Source of the DNA: Hermatobates lingyangjiaoensis
Taxonomy: Eukaryota; Arthropoda; Insecta; Hemiptera; Hermatobatidae
Length of the DNA stretch: 64,000 nt
Direction of reading: 5' to 3'
NCBI GenBank assembly: GCA_026182355.1
Contig: JAPFBL010000225.1
Coordinates: 186,001-250,000 of the forward strand
Shown here: in pieces, positions 36,035 through 47,018 of the stretch
Layout of the letters: every line of letters starts with the position of its first letter
How positions within the stretch are numbered: position 1 is the first letter of the stretch
Notes under the pieces: generated by a model
Databases searched by the model: none
What the model was told of the DNA's origin: nothing
The model's input: only the letters and a program-made list of their open reading frames with translations
Program-made: the position numbers and the translations under genes

Positions 36035-36900
36035 CGCTCCCGATCCTGAAGTAGAGAAGAACAGAAGAATTAAAAATAAAAAAATATAATTAAGATAAGC
36101 AATTCGTGTTAGGTACAGGTAAAGGAAACGACAGGAATCATAGAAAAATAAATGACTGAATGAATAAAGAAATCGTATGGAAGCGAAAAAAACTTAAATG
36201 TTTATATAAGGTACTAATGAAAAAAAAAACTATCTTGTAAAATAATGGGTTTTTACCACAAAGCAAATTGAAACCACAAAGAAAATTAGAATAAGATAAA
36301 AAATAAATAACATGACTATAAGAAATGACTAAGACAAAAAAAAGATATGACTAACATAAAATTAATAAATACGTCAAACGAACAGGAAATTAGTATTTGA
36401 TGATGGATAAACAAAAACAAATTATTTAAAACAAACCTTAAAAGTAAAATAGTTTTAAACAAACACATGAGAACTATGAAATTATGTAAAATTAAAATTA
36501 AAATAAGAGTACTGTAAGAATTTTAAGAAGTGAAACAAGTAGAAATGACTAAGATAAAAATAAAAAGGAAACTTGTAATAAGGCAATAAACAAGAACAAT
36601 CACGAAAGAAAACACAATGAAGGTGTAATGGCAATAGAAGGAGAATTAAAATATAATGAATTGTGGTAAGTACAAACCTGGTTTGTATGCTATAGAAAGA
36701 ATGTATATATACATAGTTTTTGTGATTTTTTGAGGGTTGTGGTGTAGGTATTAAAAAAACAATGTTTTTGAAAAAACTTTTGAATATAGAGTGGTCAAGA
36801 AACGAACAGCATGATATATAGTTCCCCATCCTATCCTGTTCTCCTTCCACGTCGACTATTTTCCCCCAGTCAACCCCGCCTCTCCTATGGACGTCCATTG
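36033..36900. other. A-rich intronic DNA
   Basis: Strongly A-rich on the + strand (AAATAAAA, AAGATAAG motifs). The - strand frame at 36482-36904 is a T-rich by-product, full of Phe, Leu, Tyr and Ser. It may be part of the Penelope remnant that follows, but no motif is readable. Confidence 0.4.
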
Positions 36901-36923
36901 GCAACCTCTTTTCTCACAGGGAC

Positions 36924-37375
36924 TTGACGTTCAGGAGCGTCAACCACTCGTCTATGGGCGCTAAGAGTTGCGAAAGACGGAGGTGCCTGACCTGTCCACT
37001 TCTCAACCCCCTTTCACACTTCACTCCATCTTCCTACAACCAGTCCTTTCATGCTGCTAAGGATTGCTCTTGTACACCCAAAAATTGTGTTTACAAATTG
37101 AATTGTACTCGTTGTGACGTTTTCTACGTAGGACACTCCTCTAACAAGCTCAGCCTCCCTATGAACGGTCAAAGAGCATCCGTAAACAACAATTCCAATT
37201 TACCTGCCGCCATTCACTCCAACTCTGACGACCTGCCTTTTAATGACTGCTTCAGTGTGTAGATTCTGCGTCAGATCCCCCCTGATGATAATACCGTGAC
37301 CCTTCAAGCCTCTGACGAGGCACACATCTGGTTGCTCGGGGTGCGGAGTGCACCTGGACTTGACCTTAAAAGATA
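36924..37375 (+). pseudogene. Penelope-like GIY-YIG endonuclease remnant
   Basis: The frame reads CERRRCLTC, then NCVYKLNCTRCDVFYVG, the Cys-rich and GIY-YIG region that follows the reverse transcriptase in Penelope-like elements. VYKL stands for the GIY strand and FYVG for YIG. The usual L-x-x-R-M-x-x-H-R helix is damaged: Pro replaces the catalytic Arg and Gln the His (LSLPMNGQR). A stop at 37260-37262 interrupts it. The same frame then continues with DEAHIWLLGVRSAPGLDL, matching the family's E..WI..L....P.GLN end. The reverse transcriptase is not seen upstream. Confidence 0.75.
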
Positions 37376-38300
37376 ATTTTTTTTTCTTATTTATTTATTT
37401 ATTTTCCAATATTCTTTATTCTCTAGTATTTATTTCTTTTTCCTCTTTCGTATATTTTGTTTGTACTAATTTTGTCTTCTTCACTTACTATTAGTTTGTT
37501 TTATCTTACTTTATTTTTCTAGATTCTTATTCTTAACTGGTTTCCTATAGTTACCTTTTTATTTAGTCTCTACCTTTTATTTAATAATACATCTAAAAAT
37601 ACTTTTTGTATTGTATTTAATTATTTTTCTTTTCTCTATCGTTAGTTTTTATTAATATAGTTTGTTTTTATTTTATATTGCTTATAATTTTGTATCTAAT
37701 GTATATATTTACCTAACTAGTACTGGTTATCTGAATTTCTGTTTATATCTTCTCTTAATTCTATACTTTAAGACAGGGTGCGGGGAGCAGCACTGGCGGT
37801 TGCCGGGTTGGTTACTTGCCGTTGCGTCTACAACGTGCTTGGTCTCCCTTTCTCTTTTCTCCTGAAGACGGATTACCCAAAAATTTGAGTGCAAGCCTTA
37901 CACTTGCACCTAGTAAATAGTTAACATTTATTTTGTCTGTATTGTAGATGTAGATCATCTATCGAATTGAAACTTGATGATGACCTATGTGTAGGTCGAA
38001 ATTATGTGTTAAATTAGTTATAGTAATAAAAAATTATTTATACAATTTAAAATTTAGTTACAGGGTTTAAAAATAATTTGTTACGTAATTCTAGTTTGAT
38101 TTAATGAAACCTCCACCTTTGGATTATTGTGAAATGTATAGTGATAGTGTACTGTGTATGTCTCTGACCAACTTAACGTGGGGATTACAGCCAATCCAGC
38201 GTACAGTGCTACGTAAATTAGAGGCGACCAGCAAAAGGTTAGCCAATGCAGGGGCTGCTGCAGGATTCCCTTCATTTGTGTAAGAGAAGAATGCGACAGT
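37376..38300. other. T-rich tail of the Penelope remnant and intron
   Basis: A T-rich stretch follows the endonuclease, then a GC-richer patch at about 37770-37990. That patch contains TTGATGA at 37974, a six-base-pair stem GACCTA/TAGGTC and CGAAAT, again hammerhead-like with U in place of the first C. It is likely the terminal region of the same element. Confidence 0.45.
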
Positions 38301-38310
38301 AAGGTATCAG

Positions 38311-38445
38311 TTAAAAGACTGAGATCTTCGAACCGTAACAAGCTCCCTTTGCCGGAGTCAAATCTCAACGGTTAAAAGATCTTAGTCTTCTTTTTTATTT
38401 TTTACCGTGGTTTGAACGTTGATTTTTTTATTTCACATGTTTAAA
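38311..38445 (+). mobile_element. Fold-back family 1, copy D (degraded)
   Basis: A shortened copy. AGACTGAGATCTTCGAACCG on the left and GGTTAAAAGATCTTAGTCTTC on the right are inverted matches, with the TTTCACATGTTT tail beyond. The hammerhead core is missing (GGAGTCAAATCTCAACGG in its place). No target duplication found. Confidence 0.65.
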
Positions 38446-39821
38446 ATTCGTCAAAGTTTAAAACCTGTTCCAGTTTGACAAATTTTACTATGGATTACAG
38501 TATACGAATAGAATGTTGTAAATACAAATTTCATTACTACTCTTTGAGAAATAGTAAAAACAACTTTATAAATTACCAGAATAAACCTACAGAGTATAAT
38601 GAACATCGATACATGGTAGCTCAGTGATATTAAAAAATAGTAAACTCGAGCAAGTAGGGAGGATTGCCGGTGTTCACTAACCTGTTCATTGGTGAGCCAA
38701 CACAAATATGTATCAGAAGATATACGCAGGCTAATAATGGTCGCATAAAAATGTAGGTATCCCACCAAGTAAACCAAAAGGTCGTAAAAGAATAAACCTG
38801 CAGCAATGTCCGTTTCAAAAAGAAATACAAACTTCCTGAGGACAAGCCAAACCGTAAAACATAAATCTAAGGTACCATAGATTGGTTTCACATCAAAAAA
38901 GGACTTGTCTAGTTGTAACTGAAAACTTGTGACAAAAATAGATTTTATCGATACTAAATTTTTGACAGCTTATGAGTAAAACTCTTTACTATTTAAAAAT
39001 ACCGACAATAATTAATGCCAGACGTGAAAGTCTGGAATTATTTTCATTAATAATTAATAATGAAAGAAATTATTGGGAAAAAGCATTATGCAAAGGCCTT
39101 AGTAGTGGTAAAACTTGACACTAGTCTTGATTCTTCAGAAAGAAATCAAATAAATTCAGTTTTTATTCATTAAAACAAAGTAGGGACTCTTGTGATGCCC
39201 CCAGGTCTTTCTGCAGTCTGAGGAGCGAAAGTGCCGCTGATTTTTGATTTAATTCCCAATAAGCACGCTAAAGCTACAGTGGTTAGTGGCTGCCATGAAC
39301 GATTGATTGAAGGTTGTCAAATAGATTGACTACATTCCTTCAAGACTAGTGAATAGCAACCACGGCTAACATTATATCGAAGAAAAACAAATTATAAATT
39401 ATGCATGTGAATTAACAAGAATGGAAGTTAATACTTCCATATAAATTAATTGGCTTGTTTATGATATCCAGTATAAGGTTTTCATTCATATGTAGTAAAC
39501 GATGGGATGACATTGATATAATAGGATGGCAACTACCAAAATTTCACAAGAATATGGTGATTGTTTTAGTTGGCTGGTTGCTCTGTGTGTGTAAGAAGTG
39601 GTACTGTGTAATGAAATGTATAATCTAGAGTTTTCTCGTCTCGTTAACCCTGTCAAGAAAGACTGTTTTAATGCAAGTATTTACAGAATAGTTGTAAGAG
39701 AAAATAAAATTAAATATGATAGTACTTTGTTTTGAGTTTTCCAGTTCATTATATGTTTGGAATAACGCTTGTTGTTATTGTGGCTGGAATGAGGTTTGTT
39801 TGACGACCAGGTTTGTTTCAG
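38446..39821. other. Intron upstream of exon 11
   Basis: A - strand frame of 146 codons (38451-38891) is hydrophobic but has no recognised domain. The rest is AT-rich. No supported gene. Confidence 0.45.
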
Positions 39822-40006
39822 AGAGAGAACACGAGTGCCCCACATGCCGGCGCCGATACCGGCACAAGGTCCACCTGACGTTCCATATGCGACACGAGTG
39901 CAATAAGGAGCCCCAGTACTTCTGTCCTCACTGTGTGTTCAGTTGCAAGAGGCGCTACAATCTCAAGATACACCTCGCCTTGAAACACGACCTAGGCATT
40001 CTTTGA
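39822..40006 (+). CDS. lola: lola alternative terminal exon 11 (paired zinc finger)
   Basis: The acceptor CAGGTTTGTTTCAG ends at 39821, phase 1, split codon GAG; another AG (CCAG, 39810) just upstream is out of the common phase. Finger 1 is CPTCRRRY ... HMRHEC with helix H, V, H, F; Arg replaces Gly after the second Cys and His replaces Tyr before Glu-Cys. The linker is NKEPQY. Finger 2 is CPHC ... HLALKH with helix R, Y, N, I. It carries an extra Cys (VFSCKRR) not expected to bind zinc. The tail is just DLGIL. About 61 residues, tied for shortest of the set. Confidence 0.92.
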
Positions 40007-41665
40007 ATCCTCACTTTCTCTTTCATGTTTCAAACAAAGTTTCCGTGTTCGGATAATACTCCGGTATCTTTGATCAGTTATTATTTTAAAACAGCCTTTC
40101 TGGCACGATCTGATTCAGTACAACATGTGGATATTTCTTGAATAATTCCTCAATGTTACCTTATGAATCCATTCCGTGCATGTCCAACACATTTCATGGT
40201 TCTCCTCTTCAGGTCGATTTGATATTGCCTCAAACTGTTATATTACCCACATTATGTAACCTATTATAAAATAATTGTCTTGACTATGTGAGAAGTACAG
40301 CGGTTTTAGAAGCAGCGGTATTTCTATTTCAAAGCATTATTGTGTTGTTTAGGGGAAAAATTTAATCTCAAGTGTCATCAAAGAAACTGATAATGATTTT
40401 TATTTTTTTGTTCTGAATTTTTTTATTAAATTATAACTAGTATAAATGAATATGTAAAATTTACTCAAATATTCTATCGTTATTAATACGATAATATAAT
40501 TAAACTATTGTGTCAAGATTTTCATGAACCAACTCCCCTTCAACAAGAATGAAACCAATGTGGAAGTTATGTTTAATAGATAAAACATTGCCATAACGAT
40601 TGAATAACTTATTATCCAGTTTAGAAGACACCCAAAAAGGTATTTATTACAATAAAGGAGTTTTAGCTTGAAATATGAGTTTCTCAGGAAACCTACTATA
40701 AATCTTAAAATAGGGAATTTTGCGATCCCGAAACGCTGGTCTTTGTCTAATGTGCTTATGTCCGGAGGCTTGTCTTTTGGAAAGAGTTTCCATTGTAAGT
40801 TATCAGGTTTCATAAGTGCTTTGTTTGCATACGTTCCTATTCTCTAGTCCACCCCTACTCTTAAGTATATTGTTACTTATTTTATATTTTAATTTAAAGT
40901 CATTTTCTTTATCCATTAGAAGAATGTTTGTTTCAGATTTAATACCTTCTTCATGTACTTAAATTGTAAAAGTTTTTTAGAGAATTCATGCTAGTGTAGC
41001 ACTATATATATATGTGATGCTCACTTGGTTGTGTTCAATGTCACTTTTAAATAAGTCCACAGACTGTATGATTTTAAAGTTCTACAGGAGGCTCTTGTTT
41101 ATATCTCGTCGTCTATGTTTCTTAAATGTATTTTTTATTAACAATTTTGTATTTATGCGTCTATGTTCTCCTTGTTAATTACATTAGATACTGAATTTTA
41201 TAAGGTTATTGTTACCTTAGATGTTATTGGTACCTCTATCATTATTATAGAGGTATCATTATATGCCTTGTGCTTTTGTTTGTTTGCTGCCCTAGTTTGA
41301 GTTACGTCCATGCGACCGTCAGCACAGGTCGCCTGTCGTGACGTGTCTGAGACCGACCGGTCCAAGAGGCAAAGCCTCCTCTCATTAAACTCTAATCATG
41401 ATGTTCTTGAAACAGGATAGTCGATAACACATTTTTATGCATGTAATTGTAATTTTTTTCATTTCATGTAATATCTATCTTATAAGCGAGATTTACATAT
41501 TTAATGAGACTGAAGATACTGTTTACATTCAATAAATCCTTGATTGAGTCATTGAGTTTTGAGTTATTTCCTTCAGATTGGAAGCATGAAGAATGTTTTG
41601 ATGAAGTACTACTGTGGGGACTTTGAATGATTTGCAGTGGTATGATAGGCGGTATTTTGTTGCAG
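40007..41665. other. 3' UTR and intron between exons 11 and 12
   Basis: AT-rich. A 102-codon - strand frame (40505-40813) has no motif. A repeated GGTAT/ATAGAGG block near 41215-41260 forms a small hairpin. No gene. Confidence 0.45.
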
Positions 41666-41862
41666 GGACGCGGCATGTTTGCCTTGACTGCGGCCGGACC
41701 TACATGCACAAGTGTCACTTAAATGCCCACCAGAAGTACCGGTGCAACAAAGAGCCCCAGTTCCCATGTCCATATTGTCCCCATAAGGCCAAAATGAAGA
41801 GTGACCTTAAATGTCACCTTATTAACAGACACAGAGATATGTTTCCAACTTATAACTTTTAA
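41666..41862 (+). CDS. lola: lola alternative terminal exon 12 (paired zinc finger)
   Basis: The acceptor TATTTTGTTGCAG ends at 41665, phase 1, split codon GGG. Finger 1 is CLDCGRTY ... HQKYRC with helix H, C, H, A; Arg replaces the usual Glu before the fourth ligand. The linker is NKEPQF. Finger 2 is CPYC ... HLINRH with helix M, S, D, C. The tail RDMFPTYNF and the LNAH and LKCH motifs tie it to exons 20 and 21, about 15 kb away. About 65 residues. An ATTAAA hexamer starts at the last base of the stop (41862-41867), so the 3' UTR could be extremely short if it is used. Confidence 0.93.
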
Positions 41863-42139
41863 TTAAATTTTCTTTATAATAACCGTTTTCATTGTTTTAA
41901 TGTGTTTTTTATATTGAGAACATTTCCTATTTTTTACACAATCGGAAAACTCTGTGTCAAATTTCATTAGTTTACTTTTCCTTGTTTTTTTTTAATAGGA
42001 CGGCCAGCAGTTCAAACAAAAATAAAGAAATTTGGTTAAGAATTTGTTGTTTTGGTTTGTATGTCGTCTTTCCTTTTTACATATCTCCAAGGAATCTTTA
42101 TAGAAGAAATTTGTTAATTAACAACGTGTCACGTTTCAG

Positions 42140-42339
42140 ATTCAAATCGAAGGTTCTTGTGTGTGAGTTGCGGTAAGAAGTATGCCCACAAGAAGCACCT
42201 GTACTCCCACATCAGATACGAGTGCAACAAAGAGCCCACTTTCTGCTGTTCCCTGTGCCCCTACAAAGCCAAGCAGAACTACACTCTTCGCAGACATATT
42301 GCCGCTGTTCATCTTTCCTTTTTTAAAAACATGTATTAA
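42140..42339 (+). CDS. lola: lola alternative terminal exon 13 (paired zinc finger)
   Basis: The acceptor TGTCACGTTTCAG ends at 42139, phase 1, split codon GAT, only 277 bases after the stop of exon 12. SNRRFL precedes finger 1, CVSCGKKY ... HIRYEC, with helix H, K, H, S. The linker is NKEPTF. Finger 2 is CSLC ... HIAAVH with helix Q, Y, T, R; Ser replaces the usual Pro, and a further Cys lies before it (FCCSLC). The tail is LSFFKNMY. About 66 residues; stop TAA. Confidence 0.93.
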
Positions 42340-42894
42340 CATTTCAAAGGGTTTTTTCCTATCCTAGTTTAACATGTTTCTTTTACCTGGGTATCATATT
42401 TTATTTTAATTAGTTACCGAAGCTTCATTGGGTCTCGTTCCTAAGTAAAGCGTTGCATATTTATTTTATTTTAAAATAGTTTTATATTTAAATTGATAAA
42501 AGTTATTTGGCTCAAAAATAAATAGAAAACGAAAATGTTTAAATAAATTATTGCTTGTTTGTTAAAAACTGTTACTTATGTACATATATCTTGTACACTT
42601 GTGTATTGCAAACTTTCCTTCCAGTATTATGTAAATGCCATATTTTGGTCCTGTCGCACTTTTGCCTAATAAATACTAATTTCCAAAGGTTTAATTTCAT
42701 TCAAGAGTTATGCTCCTTAAACAATGTATGTTTAGAATAGTTTCTTTGAGACTTTTATTAAAATAGCTTGGAATGATTCGAAACCATATTAATAAAATTA
42801 TGATTCTGTGGTATAGAGGTTTACTCACAAGAAATTAGGCTGAAGGTAGGGAGTTGTTATTGAGGCAAAGGGCTTTGGAGCGAGTAGTGGACCA
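42340..42894. other. 3' UTR and intron after exon 13
   Basis: AT-rich; AATAAA near 42519. No coding signal until the LINE remnant. Confidence 0.5.
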
Positions 42895-43200
42895 GGGGAT
42901 CAACGGCAGATGGACAGTCCGTCCGGTTCTTCCCCGCTATCGGATTGCGTATCAGGTTGAAAAGCTTCCAGCTGAACCATTCCTTGATTTGCCAGGTCCT
43001 CACAGCTCTTGAAGATTTTATTAAAGTGTACTTCAGATCGTTTCAAACTAATTGAGGACCCAATGTGTCCCTGTTGTACAGACCCAGAATAGATCCAATA
43101 CCTTCTTGAAGTGTGCCCTGGTTATGATTTGCAAAGATATGAGATGGAAACAGGCAGGTATGTAGATCAACTGTTCAGAAGACTCTTCAGTAACCAACAT
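42895..43200 (+). pseudogene. Non-LTR retrotransposon C-terminal remnant
   Basis: One frame reads VRFFPAIGLRIRLKSFQLNH followed by SLICQVLTALEDF. A second frame, after a shift, reads RFKLIEDPMCPCCTDPE, a stop, then IQYLLEVCPGYDL. Together they match the C-terminal region of R1/Jockey-type LINE proteins (LNH.l.Q.LTGHG.F..YL.RF....CP.C...ET..HLL.eCP.Y). At least one frameshift and one stop, so inactive. The upstream reverse transcriptase domain is missing. Confidence 0.75.
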
Positions 43201-43414
43201 CCATGAGAAAAAGGAAAAAGACTCATGTACTTGTTACAGACCGAGTGGGCCGGTCATATATATAAATTACTCAGGAGGGGGGATAAGCAGTTATCCATCA
43301 AAAGACCAACTTTTTTTTAATAAAAGTTATTTTCGAACTAAAAATGACAATCCTGCACGCATAACTTAATTTACTAAACCAAGTAATTTATATATATAAT
43401 TTTTTTAAATTAAA

Positions 43415-43860
43415 ATGTTAAGTTCAATATTGCCTAGTCATGTTAAATGGTTTAGGTATGTTGACGATATATTATGCAATTGTTCTAAATGTTTTAATAA
43501 AGATACTTTTTTAATAAAGTTAAATTCATTAGTACCGACATTCCAAATCACAATGGAAGAAGTAAGTTGTAATTTGCACTTCCTAGATATCCTGATCTAT
43601 AGGTTACCTTATGAGTTGCACTTTAGTGTATATAGAAAACCTACTAATGTACTTGCATATGTTCGCTTTTATTCTTCCCATCCAAAAAATGTTAAATCTT
43701 TTTGAGGGTGTTAAGAGTGTACTCTCCTGAATTCCTTAATGATGTGATTAATAACATTAGGTCAATTGCTCTATCATTAAAATACCCCTCTTCTTATATC
43801 GAGTTAGCTTGAAAAGTGCTAAAAAAAACTCATTCCAAAGTTTCAACAGAGGCCCTATAT
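43415..43860 (+). pseudogene. Penelope-like reverse transcriptase remnant
   Basis: The frame has FRYVDDILC, the YxDD catalytic box of reverse transcriptases, then LHFLDILIYR and FSVYRKPTN, a combination characteristic of Penelope-like elements. After a stop at about 43705 and a small shift, the reading continues with VYSPEFLNDVINNIRSIALS, a region that follows the RT thumb in this family. The N-terminal RT motifs and the GIY-YIG domain are missing. It is followed directly by terminal-repeat-like sequence (43875-44120), consistent with one truncated element. Confidence 0.8.
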
Positions 43861-43874
43861 ATATATATAAACCA

Positions 43875-43975
43875 ATTAAAAAAAGATAGCACACAGATAG
43901 ACACAGGAATAACTCACTTCTATATTTCGACCATCGTCGTCATCAGGAGGCGAAGTGAAGAGTGCCGCAGGAAGG
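43875..43975 (-). mobile_element. Penelope-like terminal fragment, hammerhead-like core on - strand
   Basis: On the - strand this reads CTGATGA (43940-43946), then CGAC-GATG-GTCG, then GAAAT. CACTTC upstream and GAAGTG downstream can close stem I. The order and spacing fit a type I hammerhead with a tiny stem III. The sequence is related to the fold-back at 35794. Confidence 0.55.
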
Positions 43976-43990
43976 CGGGTATATACATAT

Positions 43991-44115
43991 ATAACTCAGT
44001 TGGGTTTTTGACTCTGACGAAGACCGCTTGTTACGGTTGAAAGATCTTAGTCTTGTTTTCCCATTTCTTATTGTGGTTTGATCATTGATTGTTGTTTCAC
44101 GTGTTTATGTGAAAT

Positions 44116-44120
<5 letters not shown>
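43991..44120 (+). mobile_element. Fold-back family 1, single arm, copy E
   Basis: Only the complete right arm and tail are present, so this is a monomeric unit rather than a hairpin. It is the cleanest copy of the hammerhead-like core. It ends in the TTTCACGTGTTTATGTGAAA hairpin and then a long TA microsatellite. Confidence 0.8.
44002..44062 (+). ncRNA. Predicted hammerhead ribozyme (Penelope type)
   Basis: The core CTGACGA is at 44014-44020. Stem II is ACCG 44023-44026 with CGGT 44034-44037. GAA follows at 44039-44041. A minimal stem III of two pairs (AG 44042-44043 with CT 44046-44047) has a two-base loop. The cleavage-site base is T44048. Stem I is GACT 44010-44013 with AGTC 44049-44052, extended after a U-rich internal loop by GGG 44002-44004 with CCC 44060-44062. 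Such short stem III hammerheads are known in Penelope-like elements. The fold is by eye only; activity is not shown. Confidence 0.6.

Positions 44121-44165
<45 letters not shown>
44118..44165. repeat. TA microsatellite
   Basis: About 24 TA units at the end of a fold-back unit; the hAT element at 44166 inserted inside this tract, and the run resumes at 44968. Confidence 0.93.
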
Positions 44166-44168
<3 letters not shown>

Positions 44169-44967
44169 TGGCGATTTCTCAGGGAATGCAACGCATGCAT
44201 TGCATGCATAGAATTCATCTTTAAAGAAACCAAAATGTTCGAGACTCGAAATATTTAAAGGAACCCCTTTTTTTTTATTCCACTACACGCTAAGGAACCA
44301 TTTTCTATGATTGCGCTAAGCTTCCCAATGCAGGGTTTACTCTTATCATTTCTGGTTAATGAAAATGTTCTTAATTGCCAAGAGAAACAAGAACGAAGTT
44401 TGCATACACTGCAACTCAGGCTTGCTGAGCTCCTCAAATACATACTGGAAAGTGATTTGCACACAGGTCTTCCGGAAATTTATAAACTCATGAATTTGGT
44501 TATGACTATTCCCATAACAACAGCAAGTGTTGAGAGATCGTTTTCTGCCCTCAAAAGAATTGAAAGTTATTTACGAAGCTCCCAAAGTGAAGAGCGATTG
44601 TCTAATTTATCCCTAATTTCAATTGAAAGACATTTACTTAAAGATTTCATGGCAGATAGAGAGAAGTTTTATGGTTTTGTTATCGAAGAATTTTGCAAGA
44701 AGTTTTTATTCAAATGATGTATTGTGTATCTCTTTCTTAATAAAAACATTTTTTGCCTATTTTTATTGTATTGGTTAATAAAAGTTAATGTTAAAAGTAT
44801 TTCCAAATAAAACCTGATTCAAATCCCCATAAAATGTTTTTAATACATCATTATCCTTTTGTGCAACATGAAAAGACTGAACATGAGAATTAGAAGGGTA
44901 TTTGTCTGTATTTCTTTTATTCTTTGAAAATTGCATGCCTAAAGAAAAAGGTCAGGAGTCGCCACTG
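44166..44967 (+). mobile_element. hAT element inserted in a TA tract
   Basis: The ends are CAGTGGCGATTTC and GAGTCGCCACTG; the inverted repeat CAGTGGCGA matches on both sides. Eight-base flanks are both ATATATAT, consistent with a hAT duplication but uninformative in a TA run. The element is 802 bases and keeps the transposase C-terminus. Confidence 0.85.
44307..44717 (+). pseudogene. hAT transposase C-terminal fragment
   Basis: 136 open codons with YKLMNLVMTIPITTASVERS followed by FSALKRIESYLRSSQ and RLSNLSLISIE. This is the hAT dimerisation region of the ZMYM/TTF-type group (consensus: lP.TtasvERsFSaLkrIKtylRs.m...RL..LalisI). The frame is intact but lacks the catalytic DDE part. It lies between the terminal repeats of the element at 44166-44967. 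Confidence 0.88.
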
Positions 44968-44987
44968 ATATATATATATATATATAT

Positions 44988-46788
44988 GCAAGAATAAGGA
45001 ATTCCTTTGTTCTCCTCTAGTTAGAGTGGATTTTACAATATTTACCGTGAATTTAATAAATACCACTTTAGTTTTCTAGGAGTTTTTAATTAACAAATTA
45101 ATACTTACGTTTTTATGATTATAAAAAAAAAAACTATATTAAAATAGAGATTTGGAGCAAGCCTAGGAAGGTCCAGTGACTCATCATAGGGCAAAACTAT
45201 GACATTTGACATTGAACGAGATCCATGATTACCTATTAATTTTATATTAATTTTACTTCAGAGTTTGATACTTGTCAAAAAATCAAGTAATTAAATTTAG
45301 GTTTGATACAGTGTTTCTTGTATTGTAAAGTTGAGCGTGAGAGTGTCCATATGTTTAATAATTTGTCTAGGTAAAGAGATTAATAACCGGGCTGATTGGT
45401 AAATTTCATATTTTTATTTAAAAAAACAAAATATTTTAAAAAACATGATTCATTTCAAGTGACGGACTCACTTCCCCTAGGGATAAGTCTTTCATAGAAA
45501 GGTTTATCTTTTATCTTTTCTCCGGATTATCTTTTATTTAAATCTAATAACAGGAATGCATCAGTAGAGTTCTGGCTATTTCCGGTAAATATAGGAATTC
45601 TCTTTTGTGATTTTCATTTCAACCTGTCATTCTGATAAATAATGTAACAATTATAAATAGAAGTTTATTATACTTTGAAGTTGTATCGAAATTATTGTTG
45701 AATTACTAGTATACGAGTATATGTTTTGATTGGTGTATTTCTCTGGTGCAGAGGAAGATGAGCTAAAAGAACCAAGTGTTGCTTGAAGTAGACAGATTTC
45801 GGCTAAAATAAATAATCCTACTAGAGAGTGTTTTGTCGCGATGGCCATGTTAAGTATCCCACTAGGTTTTGAGTTTGTTTGTTGACAATTGTTACATAGT
45901 AATATACCATATACTGGCAAAGAGGTAAGCGAGCTCTACGAAATATTGTTTAAAGGACAATATTCGAAGGCATATCTCTAGTACATTTAGGATGTGGGAA
46001 GAAAAAAGAGAACGTTTACAATGGCGTAACATGGTAGTGATGAACTTGGTAGTGAGGTAAATGAGCCACCTTAATACCGGGGGTATAACTGTCGTGTTAT
46101 TGTTTTCTCCCCCCCCCCCCCCCCATTGTATATTTGCGCGAATAGTTTATATTGGTCTAATGCGCGACGTGGAATCGTGGTGCCTGCCTCCGCGAGGTCC
46201 ACCTCAGACACCCCAAGTTTGGGTGGCTAAACTTGGAGGTGACAAAAAGGGCAACACGTTAAATAGTCGGCCTGGTTTGATCTAATGGTGTAAATGGCTG
46301 GAAAGCTAGGATGCACAGCGATCAAAACAGGTATGGTGAAAGCAATGTGTTTGCAGACGGACGGTGGGAGAGTGTTCCCTTCTCTCTATCTCACCTGTGT
46401 TTCATTGTATACCGTTACTAAGTTATTCAAAAGTTATTCAACCTTTACATGTATAATGTCAACTACTTTTTATATCTTCCGTTTTCTCTGTTTCCTTTAT
46501 ATTTAATTTACTTTTCATTTACTTTTACCTTTTTATTTACCAAAAAACTTTTCTATCAGTTATAATTTTAAAGTTATTCTTCCAAGAAATGTGTTTCAGT
46601 TTTTACAAATGTTTGAAAGGATTAATTATCATAAGTCTTACTTTTCGATACTTAAGTTTCTTTTTGCTGTGATGCCTGGGACTAAATTAGGTGAGTATTT
46701 TTACTAGTACTCTTTTCAACTATAAATTTAGGATTATTTTTGGATCTAAAGGATTTTATTACTGATGCATTGTTGATGATGGTTTCAG
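44988..46788. other. Intron upstream of exon 14
   Basis: AT-rich, with a C run at 46110-46124 followed by a GC-richer patch to about 46300 that I cannot assign. No zinc-finger or other motif until exon 14. Confidence 0.45.
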
Positions 46789-47018
46789 GGAAAAGATTCT
46801 TTTGTGAGACGTGCGGTCGTAGCTACGTCTACAGAGGTGACCTGAACAGACACATCAAGCTAGAGTGTCGGAAAGAGCCGCAGTTCTCCTGTCCTCACTG
46901 TCCTTACCGGGCCAAGCTCAAACAGAACCTCAAGAAACACGTTATCATCAAGCATTACAACCTCTCCTTCGAATACGAGCAATTCTTTCAGGAATTAGTT
47001 CAGAAGAAATGCACCTAA
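46789..47018 (+). CDS. lola: lola alternative terminal exon 14 (paired zinc finger)
   Basis: The acceptor GATGATGGTTTCAG ends at 46788, phase 1, split codon GGG. Finger 1 is CETCGRSY ... HIKLEC with helix Y, G, D, R; Leu replaces the usual Tyr before Glu-Cys. The linker is RKEPQF. Finger 2 is CPHC ... HVIIKH with helix L, Q, N, K, and its end is shared with exon 7. The tail YNLSFEYEQFFQELVQKKCT is long and mixed-charge. About 76 residues, TAA stop. AATAAA at 47108-47113 is a good poly-A signal 90 bases beyond. Confidence 0.93.

Noticed and set aside
38451..38891. 146-codon - strand hydrophobic frame
   Set aside because: No recognisable family, codon use typical of T/A-rich non-coding DNA, and no splice context.
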